Of a stretch of 64,000 nucleotides of DNA, positions 1 to 8,910 are shown piece after piece. The first letter of the stretch is position 1. Each line of letters begins with the position of its first letter. The DNA is taken from positions 62,001-126,000 of the forward strand of contig CAZDKK010000001.1 of the NCBI GenBank assembly GCA_964506245.1. The letters run 5' to 3'. Below the pieces are notes generated by a model. It was given only the letters and a program-made list of their open reading frames with translations, was not told where the DNA came from and searched no databases. Made by a program: the position numbers and the translations under genes. Origin of the DNA: CAZDKK01 sp964506245. Lineage in GTDB: Bacteria; Eisenbacteria; RBG-16-71-46; CAIMUX01; WJJG01.

Positions 1-236
1 CGAACCCTTGGGGCGGACAAGCGACGCTGCAGTGTGCGCTACCACGGGCTGGTGGGATTCGGGCGGACCTCTTCGATTCCGCGGGCAGATGCGTGGCGAG
101 CGTGGTGAGGAAGCACCTGACAGCGGGGAACCACGCGTTGGAGTTGAGTCGCGGCGGGCTGCCTGCGGGGACGTACTGGATCCGACTGCAGACTGGCGGT
201 GAGGTGATCGTGGGCAAATGCACGATCGTACGCTGA
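1..236 (+). CDS. C-terminal end of a secreted protein with a FlgD-Ig-like / T9SS-type sorting domain (5' partial)
   Basis: The reading frame enters from the left edge (first full codon at base 3) and stops with TGA at 234-236, so only about 77 residues are visible. They show the FlgD-Ig-like pattern seen repeatedly in this window: an NP start, a strand with DLFDSAGRCVASV, a LTAGNHALEL strand, GLPAGTYWIRLQTG and a basic end, KCTIVR. In FCB bacteria such domains end exported proteins and often act as type IX secretion signals. The catalytic or binding part of the protein lies outside the window, so its function cannot be stated. The absence of a stop in 78 codons and the motif match support the frame. 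Confidence 0.72.
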   Translation, partial: NPWGGQATLQCALPRAGGIRADLFDSAGRCVASVVRKHLTAGNHALELSRGGLPAGTYWIRLQTGGEVIVGKCTIVR

Positions 237-762
237 CGGTCAACGCCCCGCCAGCCTCGCCCGGCGACGGGCGCTGGCGGTTTCGGTGCGCATGTTGCCG
301 AGGACGACGCGGCAGCGTCCGCGCAGTGCGCGAAAACTCCGCGTCGAATCGCGCAACGAGGCAAAACTCCCGCCTGCGAGCTCGCTTGCCCCGCCGTGCG
401 CACGACTGCTCAGGACTCCCAGTAGGGCAAACCAGCCTGCCAGCCCACCGGCCTTCCCAACTCGGACAGATGAACTGCGCCAGAGCCACGACGCTGACGC
501 CTGTATTCCTGCGACTCCGAGGTACGTCCGCGCTCCTGTTCAAGTCAGCTTCTGACTAGCCATGCCTTGCAGCGTGGTTTGATCACCAGTAAGGTACCTG
601 ATGTCGAATGGAGTCCACTCATGCCCGCCGCGTCCCCGGCGCGAGTGCCATGTGATCGGGAGGTTCGGGTGCGCACACGGGGGGGATGGCTATCCGTCCT
701 CGCCAGGCACGGTCTCGAACCCATGGTGGCACCTGTAGTCGATCCACAGAAAGGAGAACGTT
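237..762. other. Intergenic region, 526 bp
   Basis: No convincing coding sequence is visible on either strand. The left part holds a strong GC-rich hairpin (listed separately). The right part is the upstream region of the lipoprotein hydrolase at 763 and includes its AAGGAG ribosome-binding site at 751-756. A TTGCAG hexamer followed after 17 bases by TAAGGT (about 569-597) is a weak promoter candidate; the -10 match is poor. Confidence 0.5.
248..283 (+). terminator. Hairpin terminator after the first gene
   Basis: CCGCCAG (248-254) pairs with CTGGCGG, and an inner stem CGCCCG/CGGGCG closes on a GCGA tetraloop, with a three-base bulge between the two stems. The stem ends at 280 and is followed by TTT. 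It begins 12 bases after the stop codon at 236. The T-tract is short, so termination strength is uncertain. Confidence 0.6.
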
Positions 763-1926
763 ATGACTCGCTGGGTGCATGTTCTTGCCTTCCTATGCTT
801 GGGGGCACTTTTCGCCGGGTGTTCGCAGGATGAACTGACCCAGGCTCCCTCCCCGGGACCCACCACATCCCCGGCAGCAATGTCGACAGGCTTCTTCGAG
901 GGTGAGATCGGGCCGGGATCATACTATGCCCTCTCTTGCCCGGAGCCATGGAATGGCGACCTCGTCATCGTCGCGCACGGGTACTACAGCCCGATGGAGC
1001 TGGCGGATCCGCCGCGGGGCGAGGAGTTCTTCTACAGCACTACCCTCCTGGGATTCCTCGAGCTGGGCTATGGCGTGGCCTACACCAGCTACCCGGCGAA
1101 CGGGTGGGCCGTCAAGGAGGGAATGATCGCCCTGCACCAGCTGCGCGGCCTGTTTGCTTCTCGATTCGGATCGCCGGATAGGACCTTCCTCGCCGGGCTC
1201 TCCATGGGAGGCCTCATGGTCGTCGCTCTGGCGGAGAAGTATCCGCACCAATACGCAGGCGTGCTCGCCGAGTCCGGCCCGCTCGGAGGTGCGGCCATGA
1301 TCTTCGATCAGATCTTTGGCGTGCGGGCTGTGTTCGATTACTACTATCCAGGAGTCCTTCCCGGCAGCGTGCTCAGAATCCCTCCCGACACCCTGCCCAC
1401 CGACGCTTTCGAGGCGGCTGTCAACGCCATGGTCGCCAATCCGGGTCCTGTGGCAGAGATTGCCTCCGTCGAGCAATTCGACTTCAGATACGAAGGCTTC
1501 GAAGAACTCCTGATGGTCATCGGGTACAGCGTCTATCTGCAGATTGGCCTCGCGAATGAACTCGGCGATCGGATCGGCGGCTCACCTCTGGACAATGCCG
1601 ACACTTGGTACAGCGGCACCACCAACGATGAGGCTCTAAACGCGGGCGTCGCGCGCTTCAGCACTGTCCCCCGCGCGGAGAACTACTTGACTCACTACTA
1701 CCTGCCCACCGGCCAGATCCAGACTCCGATTCTCACTCTCTATAACACCCGAGACCCCATCGTGCCGTTCGGGCATGCCGAGGCCTATCAGCGGGCGGTC
1801 GCTGCGGCCGGACACGCCGACCTGCTGCGGACGAACACTATCGAACGATTCGACCATGTCCTCCTACCGGAGGAGACCCTGGCAGCCTTCCAGGAACTCG
1901 TGATCTGGGTGGACAGCCTGGAGTGA
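763..1926 (+). CDS. Alpha/beta-hydrolase lipoprotein
   Basis: 387 residues. The N-terminus is a lipoprotein signal (hydrophobic stretch 5-17, lipobox LFAGC, Cys20), so the protein should be anchored in the envelope. The alpha/beta-hydrolase features are an AHG oxyanion segment near residue 71, the nucleophile elbow LAGLSMGG (Ser147), and late acid and base candidates in NTRDPIVP (Asp331) and RFDHVL (His365). This gives a complete Ser-Asp-His triad in the expected order. The start at 763 is supported by AAGGAG six bases upstream. The substrate is not evident; the fold covers esterases, peptidases and lipases. A 12-bp perfect hairpin 35 bases after the stop suggests it is transcribed alone. Confidence 0.85.
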   Translation: MTRWVHVLAFLCLGALFAGCSQDELTQAPSPGPTTSPAAMSTGFFEGEIGPGSYYALSCPEPWNGDLVIVAHGYYSPMELADPPRGEEFFYSTTLLGFLELGYGVAYTSYPANGWAVKEGMIALHQLRGLFASRFGSPDRTFLAGLSMGGLMVVALAEKYPHQYAGVLAESGPLGGAAMIFDQIFGVRAVFDYYYPGVLPGSVLRIPPDTLPTDAFEAAVNAMVANPGPVAEIASVEQFDFRYEGFEELLMVIGYSVYLQIGLANELGDRIGGSPLDNADTWYSGTTNDEALNAGVARFSTVPRAENYLTHYYLPTGQIQTPILTLYNTRDPIVPFGHAEAYQRAVAAAGHADLLRTNTIERFDHVLLPEETLAAFQELVIWVDSLE

Positions 1927-1960
1927 CAGGGTCGGCATCTGTCACCCGGCTGCAGGAACT

Positions 1961-1993
1961 GGGGATCGCTCGAGTGGTCGGCGAGCGATCCCC
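1961..1993 (+). terminator. Strong hairpin between convergent genes
   Basis: GGGGATCGCTCG (1961-1972) is perfectly complementary to CGAGCGATCCCC (1982-1993), a 12-bp stem with a 9-base loop, followed by GCGATTT. It lies 35 bases after the hydrolase stop and before the convergent gene ending at 2120, so it may serve both directions. Confidence 0.7.
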
Positions 1994-2119
1994 GCGATTT
2001 CAGCAGCCTCCGCGTGCGTTCATCCCCGGGCATGTTCCAGAGCCTCTTGCAGCCGGTGGGCGACGCCTGAAGACGCAGCGATGGACTTCTCGCGGGCTAC
2101 GGGCCTCCCATCACGTCGC

Positions 2120-3364
2120 TCAACGTAGAATCAACACGTGCAATGCAGCGGTTGTGGGGTGCGAGTCGAGCCGGCAGTAGTAGCAACCGGTGGCGGCCCG
2201 CCACCCGTTGTCGCCCGTTCCGTCCCAGGCAAACTCGTGCCGCCCGGCATCCAGCCTCTGGTGCGCGAGGGCGCGCACCGGCCGGCCCGCCACGTCGTAG
2301 ATGGTCAAGGACACCTCGGCGGACGCCGGCATCAATAGGGCGAATGCGACGGGCGATGATCCGATCCCAGCGGCGGTCAACTCCAAGCGAGGCCCCTGCG
2401 CCCGCATCGCGGGTGGCGCGGCACCGGTGAGCTCGCCCACCGCGCTCGCCGCGCAGTCCTGCATGTAGGTGATGCCCGTGTGGCCGAAGAGCAGGGCCTG
2501 GAAGTTGATCCAGGCCTGAAGATCACCCTTCAGGAAGTGGTCCAGCCATGGCAGCAGCAACGCCAATGTGAGCTCATGCTGCTGCGCTCGGCTGATGGTC
2601 GGCGATGGACAACCCGATTCACCCAGGCCGCAGAGGAAGTTGTACTCCGCAAACTGGCAATGACTCGCGCCGATCAGCTCGGCGTAGGTCCGGCAGTCGG
2701 AGGCCAGGGCCGCGTACATCGGCTGCTGATGCTGGGCAGGCGGCGTGACGCAGTCATGGGATCCGGCGAACAGCAACGCCGGAGCCGCGATCTGTCCGGC
2801 GGACCCGATCGCCGAGGGGTTGGTCTCGGCGGCGGCGAGGTTGAAGAGCGCGGTCACGGAGGGATCGGACGCGGCCGCCAAGAAGCTCGCCCCGCCCCCC
2901 ATCGAATGACCTCCAACCGCACAGGTCGCGGAGACAGCGGCATAGAAGGGGGACAGCGGATCCGCCCCCTCAAACTGCAGGCTGCGGCACGCGAACGCCA
3001 GATCGAGTCCCAGGTCGAGGTGGCTGGGCTGGAGCCCCGTCTCGGTGCGGGGCAGTGCCACCAGGTAGCCGGCCGGGACCAGCCCCTCCCAGATGAAGTC
3101 GTAGTCGTCCACCGAGATCACGAAACCGTGGCCGAAGGCGATGACCTGGAAACCGCCCGCCGGCGGCGTCGCCACGGGAACATCTTCCCCCGGCACGTCG
3201 GCGGGATAGTAGACCTCGGTGGGCACCGCGCGATTGCCACGCGCGGGGTCGGAGAAATCGAGCGTGGTATGCCCGATCTCGTAGGCCCAAACGCAGGGCG
3301 CCGCGGCGGCCAGCGCCGCCAAGATCCCCGCCAGGGCCGAGTTCCTGCGGTGCTTCGTGGTCAT
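2120..3364 (-). CDS. Secreted chlorophyllase/PET-hydrolase-like alpha/beta hydrolase with C-terminal sorting domain
   Basis: 414 residues. An Ala-rich signal peptide (about 1-27) precedes an alpha/beta-hydrolase domain related to the chlorophyllase / dienelactone-hydrolase-like group. Visible features are VIAFGHGF near 75-82, nucleophile elbow GGHSMGG (Ser154), GSHDCVTPP with Asp204, and a His in GASHCQF. The last ~75 residues are a FlgD-Ig-like domain (LTIYDVAGRPVRAL, GCYYCRL), so the enzyme is expected to be exported and perhaps surface-attached. The frame is open far upstream, but the ATG at 3364 is chosen because it gives the signal peptide and overlaps the TGA of the upstream barrel gene (ATGA), which implies translational coupling. 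The substrate is unknown. Confidence 0.85.
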   Translation of the reverse strand: MTTKHRRNSALAGILAALAAAAPCVWAYEIGHTTLDFSDPARGNRAVPTEVYYPADVPGEDVPVATPPAGGFQVIAFGHGFVISVDDYDFIWEGLVPAGYLVALPRTETGLQPSHLDLGLDLAFACRSLQFEGADPLSPFYAAVSATCAVGGHSMGGGASFLAAASDPSVTALFNLAAAETNPSAIGSAGQIAAPALLFAGSHDCVTPPAQHQQPMYAALASDCRTYAELIGASHCQFAEYNFLCGLGESGCPSPTISRAQQHELTLALLLPWLDHFLKGDLQAWINFQALLFGHTGITYMQDCAASAVGELTGAAPPAMRAQGPRLELTAAGIGSSPVAFALLMPASAEVSLTIYDVAGRPVRALAHQRLDAGRHEFAWDGTGDNGWRAATGCYYCRLDSHPTTAALHVLILR

Positions 3365-4104
3365 AGGTTTACCCTCAGGCCCAGGGATGGATAGTGAATC
3401 ATCGCGAAGTTGTACACCGTCTCCACGTCGGCGCCCCCCTCGAGCAACCGATACCCGAGCAGTAGATCCACCCCTGGGTGAGCCGCCCAACGAACGCCGG
3501 CAAAGACATCCTCGGCGCGCCCTTCTCCCCCGGGCGAAGCGGCCGCGTCGCCCTCGATCGTGAGCCCCGCGCGGTCGGCCCAGCGCCAGTCGAACGCGAA
3601 GGCCAGGAGCGGCACGAAACCCGTGTCGGTCTTGCTGGTCGCTGCCCCGCCGCCCTCGAGTCGAATCTCGGCGTCCCGGACCTTCGCCGTCACGCCCAGC
3701 TCCAGGCGTACGCGGGGCGTGGCCCACAAGCGGTAGCGATAGGTCAGCCGATAGGAGTCGAAGCGGTAGAGCGCATCGATCGGGATCCCGGTCGCGAACT
3801 CCACGCCATGGAAAAAAACCGGCTCCGAGAAGCTCCCCTGGGAATCGATGCGCAGGGGTGCCGCGAGCGCGAGCAGCGTGTGCCGGTCCCCAAGTCGCAT
3901 GCCCGCGCGCAAACGAACGTAGGGCGTCGGATCGGCATCGAGATCGTCGACGAGCGAGAACTCGGTGCCCCCGTCAGGCGGAATGCGCACGTCGCTGTAT
4001 CCCGCGACTGCGACCCCGCTCTCCACCTCGACGAACCAGGCCGCGCTCGCGGGGCAGATCCCGAGCCAGACCGCCCCCAGAATCCAAGCTAGCCGGACGC
4101 CCAT
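3361..4104 (-). CDS. Outer-membrane beta-barrel protein, unknown function
   Basis: 247 residues. A signal peptide ending in PASAA is followed by alternating amphipathic strands (for example RLTYRYRLWATPRVRLELG and VDLLLGYRLLEGGADVETVY) and a hydrophobic C-terminal end, GLRVNL. This is the look of a small outer-membrane barrel. The ATG at 4104 is preceded by GGGAGGG at good spacing. Its stop overlaps the start of the hydrolase gene by four bases, so the two form an operon, and the barrel may help deliver or anchor the hydrolase (inference). I do not recognise a named family. Confidence 0.75.
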   Translation of the reverse strand: MGVRLAWILGAVWLGICPASAAWFVEVESGVAVAGYSDVRIPPDGGTEFSLVDDLDADPTPYVRLRAGMRLGDRHTLLALAAPLRIDSQGSFSEPVFFHGVEFATGIPIDALYRFDSYRLTYRYRLWATPRVRLELGVTAKVRDAEIRLEGGGAATSKTDTGFVPLLAFAFDWRWADRAGLTIEGDAAASPGGEGRAEDVFAGVRWAAHPGVDLLLGYRLLEGGADVETVYNFAMIHYPSLGLRVNL

Positions 4105-4404
4105 CGCGACCCTCCCATCTCACAATCTGCCCAGCCTCTGCGAGTAATGGTAGCGCGAGACCCTTGGTGTCATCCAGGGAATCCGGGGCCACCCCCGCGA
4201 GCGCTGAGCCTGCACCCCCACGTCCGCCGACCTCCCGCATGCCCGGCGATGCGGTTCGGCTACATGCGCCGGACAGGCATGCCTCGGTGTCTCCGTCTGC
4301 GGGGTAGACGGGCGTCAACTGGCGAGGCCGTCCGATGATGCGCTGTTCGAGCGAAGTCGCGAGCTGCGTTGGGATGAACAGACGCCCAGCAGGCGCGCTT
4401 GTTC

Positions 4405-4433
4405 TTGCCCGCCCCATGCAGGCTCGGTAGACT
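4405..4433 (+). promoter_or_regulatory. Candidate sigma-70-type promoter for the lipoprotein at 4471
   Basis: TTGCCC at 4405-4410 is followed after exactly 17 bases by TAGACT at 4428-4433. The predicted transcript would begin near 4440, about 30 bases before the start codon. Both hexamers deviate from consensus. Confidence 0.4.
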
Positions 4434-4470
4434 CACGTCAGGTTGACCGGCAACGAAAGGAGGCCTGACG

Positions 4471-5229
4471 ATGAGGAGCGACATCAACGGGTTCCTGGGC
4501 CTCGTACTTCTGCTGTTGTGCCTGTCGTGCGCGTCGGTTCCCGGACCGGGCGGCGCGCAGTCTGGCTTCCAGATCGAAGGATACGTCGGAAGAGGGTCGA
4601 CGACTGCTGCTCCTGGCGAGCAGGTCGTGCTGCTGAGCGCGACGACCGGTGAGCCGATGGCGACCGCTCAAACCAACTTCTTCGGGAAGTACGGCTTTCA
4701 CGGCTTGCCGGCAGGAAGCTACCGAGTCCAGGCCGGATCGATCTCGCGTGATGTCATTCTGGTCAACAAGAACGTGCGTCTCGATATCGATCTCAACGCG
4801 GAGGACGGTCGAATGGACTACGCGAAAAGTGCGATTGAATCGGCCATGAAAGGCGCAACGGGAAACCCAGGCCCGACCGATCCAGCGATGATGCAACAGA
4901 TGGCGGGAACGTACTGGGGATACTCCGGATCGACAGAGAGCAAGCTGACACTCTGCCCGGACGGCCGGTTCAATGACTACTCGGAGTCGAGCTACTCAGG
5001 TACTTCAACAGACGGTCTTGGAAACCAGACCATGGCATGGGGAGCCGCCGGCCAGAATCAAGGTGCGGGCAGATGGTCCATTCAGGGCAACGTCCAGCAG
5101 GGCGCCATCACCGTCGCCTATTCGGGAGGCAAGACCCGGACGATCCAGTATCGTGCCGGGTCGGACACGGGTTGCTTCTACTTCGATGGGCGGCAGCTTT
5201 GTCGCACAGGCGATGCAGACTGCCCGTGA
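4471..5229 (+). CDS. Probable lipoprotein with a carboxypeptidase-regulatory-like (transthyretin-like) domain
   Basis: 252 residues. The N-terminus is hydrophobic (LVLLLLCLSCAS), with a Cys at 20 that fits an imperfect lipobox. Residues ~34-110 resemble a carboxypeptidase-regulatory / Cna-B-like beta-sandwich: GYVGRG, VVLLSATTGEPMATAQTN, GKYGFHGLPAGSYRVQAG. The second half (~145-250) is a separate Gly/Ser-rich beta domain (GTYWGYSGSTESKLTLCPDG, GRWSIQGN) of a type seen in small secreted proteins. An almost ideal AAAGGAGG lies at 4456-4463 before the ATG. Likely an envelope-attached adhesive or structural protein; no enzymatic motif is visible. Confidence 0.75.
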   Translation: MRSDINGFLGLVLLLLCLSCASVPGPGGAQSGFQIEGYVGRGSTTAAPGEQVVLLSATTGEPMATAQTNFFGKYGFHGLPAGSYRVQAGSISRDVILVNKNVRLDIDLNAEDGRMDYAKSAIESAMKGATGNPGPTDPAMMQQMAGTYWGYSGSTESKLTLCPDGRFNDYSESSYSGTSTDGLGNQTMAWGAAGQNQGAGRWSIQGNVQQGAITVAYSGGKTRTIQYRAGSDTGCFYFDGRQLCRTGDADCP

Positions 5230-5635
5230 TGCAATCTAGGAACGCTGCTTTGGCCTGAGAAAGCCGCACCCGGTACTCGGGGATGCCCTCGGGGCCATCC
5301 CCGAACTGCCGGCGATCAACGCTTGCCCTTTGGCCTCAGGCGGGACACCGCCGACCTGTGCTTCCCAGCCGTCGCCGCCCTGACCCCGCCCCGCTCTATC
5401 GCAGCCAGACCAGCCGCTGCGCTCTGGGCTCGGCACCGCACCCGTGCCAAGGGCAAACCGTGTAGATCCCTGCCGGAATGCGCCGACCGTGGCGGTCCAC
5501 CTTGCATGCAATCTTGTTGGTCTGGTGATTCGTTTTCTCGGGAGAATGCTCGCGCCGCCCGGGTTCATCCATCACCGCCGCGTGGCGGGTGTCCATGCAA
5601 TCGAGTCACAACGCAACAAGATAGCGAGGTGTCAG
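5230..5635. other. Intergenic region, about 400 bp, with a terminator-like hairpin
   Basis: No supported gene. TCGGGGATG (5277-5285) pairs perfectly with CATCCCCGA (5296-5304), a 9-bp stem with a 10-base loop about 50 bases after the lipoprotein stop and lacking a T-tract. It is a plausible terminator. Reading frames through the rest look like GC-driven noise. Confidence 0.45.
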
Positions 5636-5935
5636 ATGCGAATCATGATGAAGGCGTCGTTCCCCGTCGAGGCCGGGAACAAGGGGATCAAGGAAGGCAT
5701 TCTTCCGCGGACGGTCATGGGTTTCGTGGAACAGATGAAACCGGAGTCCTGCTACTTCTTCCCCGAAGGAGGGAAGCGGACAGCCATCTTCTTCTTCGAT
5801 CTGAAGGACCCGGCGCTGATGCCGGTCGTGACGGAGCCGTTCTTCACGAACCTCAACGCGTCGATCGAGATGGCACCAGCCATGAGCCTGGATGACATGA
5901 GGACGGGTGTCGAGAAGATGATGAAGCACAATTGA
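5636..5935 (+). CDS. Small conserved protein, probably a cytoplasmic alpha/beta-barrel-like protein of unknown function
   Basis: 99 residues, no signal peptide or membrane segment. The sequence runs MRIMMKASFPVEAGNKGI, MGFVEQMKPESCYFFPEG, RTAIFFFDLKD, FFTNLNASIEMAPAMSLDD. It belongs by eye to a common ~100-residue family with the same layout (Met/Lys-rich start, EAGN, KPEA.YF, FF.D). Such proteins look like dimeric alpha/beta sandwiches; no activity is established that I can name. The frame stays open further upstream, but the start at 5636 is preferred because the family begins there and a GAGGTG lies about 6 bases before it. It stands alone between two longer intergenic stretches. Confidence 0.72.
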   Translation: MRIMMKASFPVEAGNKGIKEGILPRTVMGFVEQMKPESCYFFPEGGKRTAIFFFDLKDPALMPVVTEPFFTNLNASIEMAPAMSLDDMRTGVEKMMKHN

Positions 5936-6096
5936 CGTGGCGAGGTCGGTCCACTGACTCGCGCACGCCGGCAGTCGTGCCCCACAATGCGTAGCTCCAG
6001 CACGACGCAGGGTGGGCGTAGGGATAGGCTTCTGGCCTGGTATGCCAGCCCGCCCTGCGTCGGCGCAGGGGTATGTATATGCCAGACCCGGAGTCC

Positions 6097-8157
6097 TTAC
6101 GGACCGATCACCACGTTCCTGGACTCCTCCTTACCACCGGCATCGAGGCGGATGAAGTAGATGCCTGGCGAGACCTCTCCTCGCAGAGCGTCGGGATCCC
6201 AGGTCAATTCGTGATGGCCCGCAGCCACCTCGCGATCCAGCAGTTCCGTCACGAGCCGCCACCCACGTCGTAGACTCCCACGTGAACGCGGCTTCGCGCT
6301 GGCAGATCGATCGTGAAGGCGACCGGTCCTTGGCTCGGATTCGGGTGCGGTGCGCCCAGGTGAAGGGACGCCGGCGTGGTCCCGACCACCGGGGGTTCCT
6401 CGACGTCCGCCCACCCGATGGCGCCGAAGAGAGCGACCCAGCCGTCCGGCAGGCCGGGGCTGTTGTGGGTACTGTCGAATGCACTGGGGGTCGTGGGGAA
6501 CTCGTACGAGCGCGTGTTGCCGGTCAGGGCCACCGGGTCCCACATCGTCGCGCCAGGGGCGAGAGCCAGCGCCAGGATACCGTCCATGTCAGCGCCGCCC
6601 AGGAAAGTCCCGTAGAGCAGGTCATGGTCGCCGAGGCCCGCAGGGCGCAAGCAGAAGACGAAGGCATCCTGCAGACCGTTGGGGGTCGGGTCGTAGGCAT
6701 CAGGCGTGACGGGGAATCCAGGGCAGAGGTTGCAGAAGCTGGCCCCGACGACATCACCCGAGGTGTCGACCGCGATGTCGGTGACCCCATCGACGTCGCC
6801 TCCACCCAGGTATGTGGAGTAGAGCACCGTGTCTCCGGCCGACCCAACGATGGCAATGAATCCCTCATCGAGCCCCGTTGAAGCTCGTGTCGAAGGCACC
6901 GGAAGTGGTCGGGAAACCCGATGACCGCGTGCACCCGAATACGGTGATGCCCCAAGGCGGTGCCACATCGACCTTCACCGCCCAGTCGGCGGCAGACCCG
7001 CCGAGGAATCTCGAGTACAGCAGGCTGGTGCCGTCGTCACGCAGCTGCGTCACGAATGCGTCTCCGGGGGAGCTGCTCCCTCCGTTGTAACTGCGGTCAT
7101 AGGCGCCCGCGGTCGTGGGGAAGTCGGTGGACGACGTGATTCCGACGATCCACACCGAGCCGGCATCAAGGGCTATGTCAAAGGCGCGATCCTCCTGCCG
7201 GCCACCCAGGTAGGTGCACCACACCCGTTGTTCATCTCCGCTCTGCGCCGGGTCGAAGCAGGCGACCCGCGCGTCGCACACGCCGTTGAACGTCGGATCA
7301 TAGGCCCCCGGCGTCGTCGGGATGCCGAGAATCCCAGCGTAGTCTGGCTGGCCAGCCACGATCAGACGCCCGCTGTCCGCGAAGGCGATCGCCCACCCGA
7401 CGTCCGTTCCCGGCGTCCCGAAGAACGTCGACCCACTCGAGGCCGGGCACCTCGACCCGGGGATCGATGACGAGCGGGAGCTCCGGATCCCGGCCCGGCA
7501 CCGCGAAACCGTAGCGATTCACGCCCAGGAGCCGGTAGCGGCACTCGACCGTGATCCGACCGCTCGAGGGCAGCTCCTGCCACGTCGCTGGCATCGCCTG
7601 GCGCAACGTGCCCGCGACCGTCTCGATCTCGAGCGAGCCGTCCGCCGCGAGACGGAGCGTTGTCGCCCCCTCGCAGCGAATCACAACCTGCGTCAGATCC
7701 GCACCGGGCGCCACCAGCACGTCGTACTTGATCCGACCCGCTGCCTCCCGCACCCGCGCGTCCACCCCCGAGTAGAGGCCCCGGTAGACGACGCGGCGGT
7801 GCGACGGCACACCCCGGTGCCAGCGCGCCGGATCGCTTCCGATGAGGAGATTCGTCACCGCCCGCGACGGATCCTCACCGATCATCGTCGTCCCGGGAGC
7901 CGCACCCTCGAACACGAAGCGCAGGTCGGCGTTCGACGTCTCTTCGCCAGGTCCCGAGGCAGGGCAAGAGCAAGCGCACTCTGCTCGAGTCGTGTCGACA
8001 CCGCCCCGCACTTGGCGACGAACGGCGCCGCCGCGTCCCACTGTCCCTGGTTTTCCACGAAGGTGCAGGGTAGCTGCCCCGAGGGCCATTCCTCGGCCAG
8101 AGTCGGGGCCACCAGCATGATTGTGCCCGGAAGGGCCAATACACAGTGGGCCTTTAT
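6097..8157 (-). pseudogene. Broken SBBP-repeat beta-propeller surface protein with sorting domain (four frameshifts)
   Basis: Conceptual translation across frames gives one recognisable protein. It starts with a secreted N-terminus containing FVENQGQWDAAAPFVAK, as in SBBP-repeat proteins, then YRGLYSGVDARVREA and a run of propeller repeats (YLGGRQEDRAFDIALD, FLGGSAADWAVKVDVA, YLGGGDVDGVTDIAVD, FLGGADMDGILALALA, each followed by a FPTT..AFD motif). It ends with a FlgD-Ig-like domain (RLVTELLDREVAAGHHELTW). The frame changes near 7945-7975, 7421-7432, 6870-6880 and 6252-6266. The expected start, seven bases after a GAGGAGG, is ATA (8155-8157), not ATG. The ribosome-binding site lies in the last codons of the PEP-CTERM gene, so the two were one transcript. 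Most likely a decayed gene; consensus sequencing errors are the alternative. Confidence 0.75.
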
Positions 8158-8161
8158 CTCT

Positions 8162-8910
8162 TCACCTCCTCGCCCTCCCGACCGATAACGCAGCAAGGAC
8201 AATCCCGAGCGCGGTCAGGGTCGCTGGCTCAGGAATCTCGGTACCATACAGCCTGATGTTCTGCTCTCGATCCACGTCGGTCCAGTCGAAGAGAAACTCG
8301 GTGCCCCCCTGGTGGGCGTTGTAAAAGAGGCTGTATGGCAGATCACGTCTCTCTTCGCCCCACCATGCCCAACCGTACCCCGATCCCACGCCTGTTCCTT
8401 CGTCCCACGTCAGATCGGCACCGCGTGCCGCGATCGTCAGCCAGTATGGGGTCCCCCATCCAGTATGATAGGGGCCTACGTCGCGTTGTACGCCGCGTAG
8501 TACTCGTTCCCGGCCCAGACATAGCTCCCCGCCAGCGTAACCTGCCGATGCGCAGTTGCAGACCCCGGTACCGGGTCGAGCGGCGTGCCTGTCGACCTGC
8601 CTCCGCTGTCTTCGAACACGAGTAGATCGAACTGCAGCGAAGCTCCCACCGTCGGCAAGAAACCAAGTCCAGGCTGGATGAAAGTGCCGTACCACCTCGC
8701 ACCTGCTAAAGCCCAGCCAGCCGAGCTCGAAGCTAGAGTGAAGTCGTCAGCCACCTGCAACTGGTTGCCCGTGACGGTGCCCGTGAACGAGAAGGAACCG
8801 AACTGCAACGGGAACAAGTTGCTGAAGAGGAGCACTGCGCTCGCCGGAGTTGCCGAGAGACCGATGGCAAGAGCGATCGTAATCACCGCACCCTTGGCTG
8901 TGCACACCAT
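8162..8910 (-). pseudogene. PEP-CTERM-anchored secreted protein, interrupted by one frameshift
   Basis: The first ~145 codons encode a signal peptide (TIALAIGLSATPASA) and a beta-rich domain ending ..NEYYAAYN before a premature TAG at 8476-8478. The neighbouring frame continues smoothly (VGPYHTGWGTPYWLTIAARG..) to a classic PEP-CTERM tail: IPEPATLTALGIVLAALS followed by GRARR. This tail normally directs sorting by an exosortase (EpsH/XrtA type). A single-base change near 8474-8482 explains the break. The start at 8910 is preferred over the ATG two codons upstream because it sits eight bases from GGAGG. The gene is four bases from the broken SBBP gene and was probably co-transcribed with it. 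Confidence 0.75.

Noticed and set aside
3365..3727. N-terminal extension of the hydrolase at 2120
   Set aside because: The extension overlaps the barrel gene, is Arg/Gly-rich and removes the signal peptide; the ATGA overlap at 3361-3364 is a much better start.
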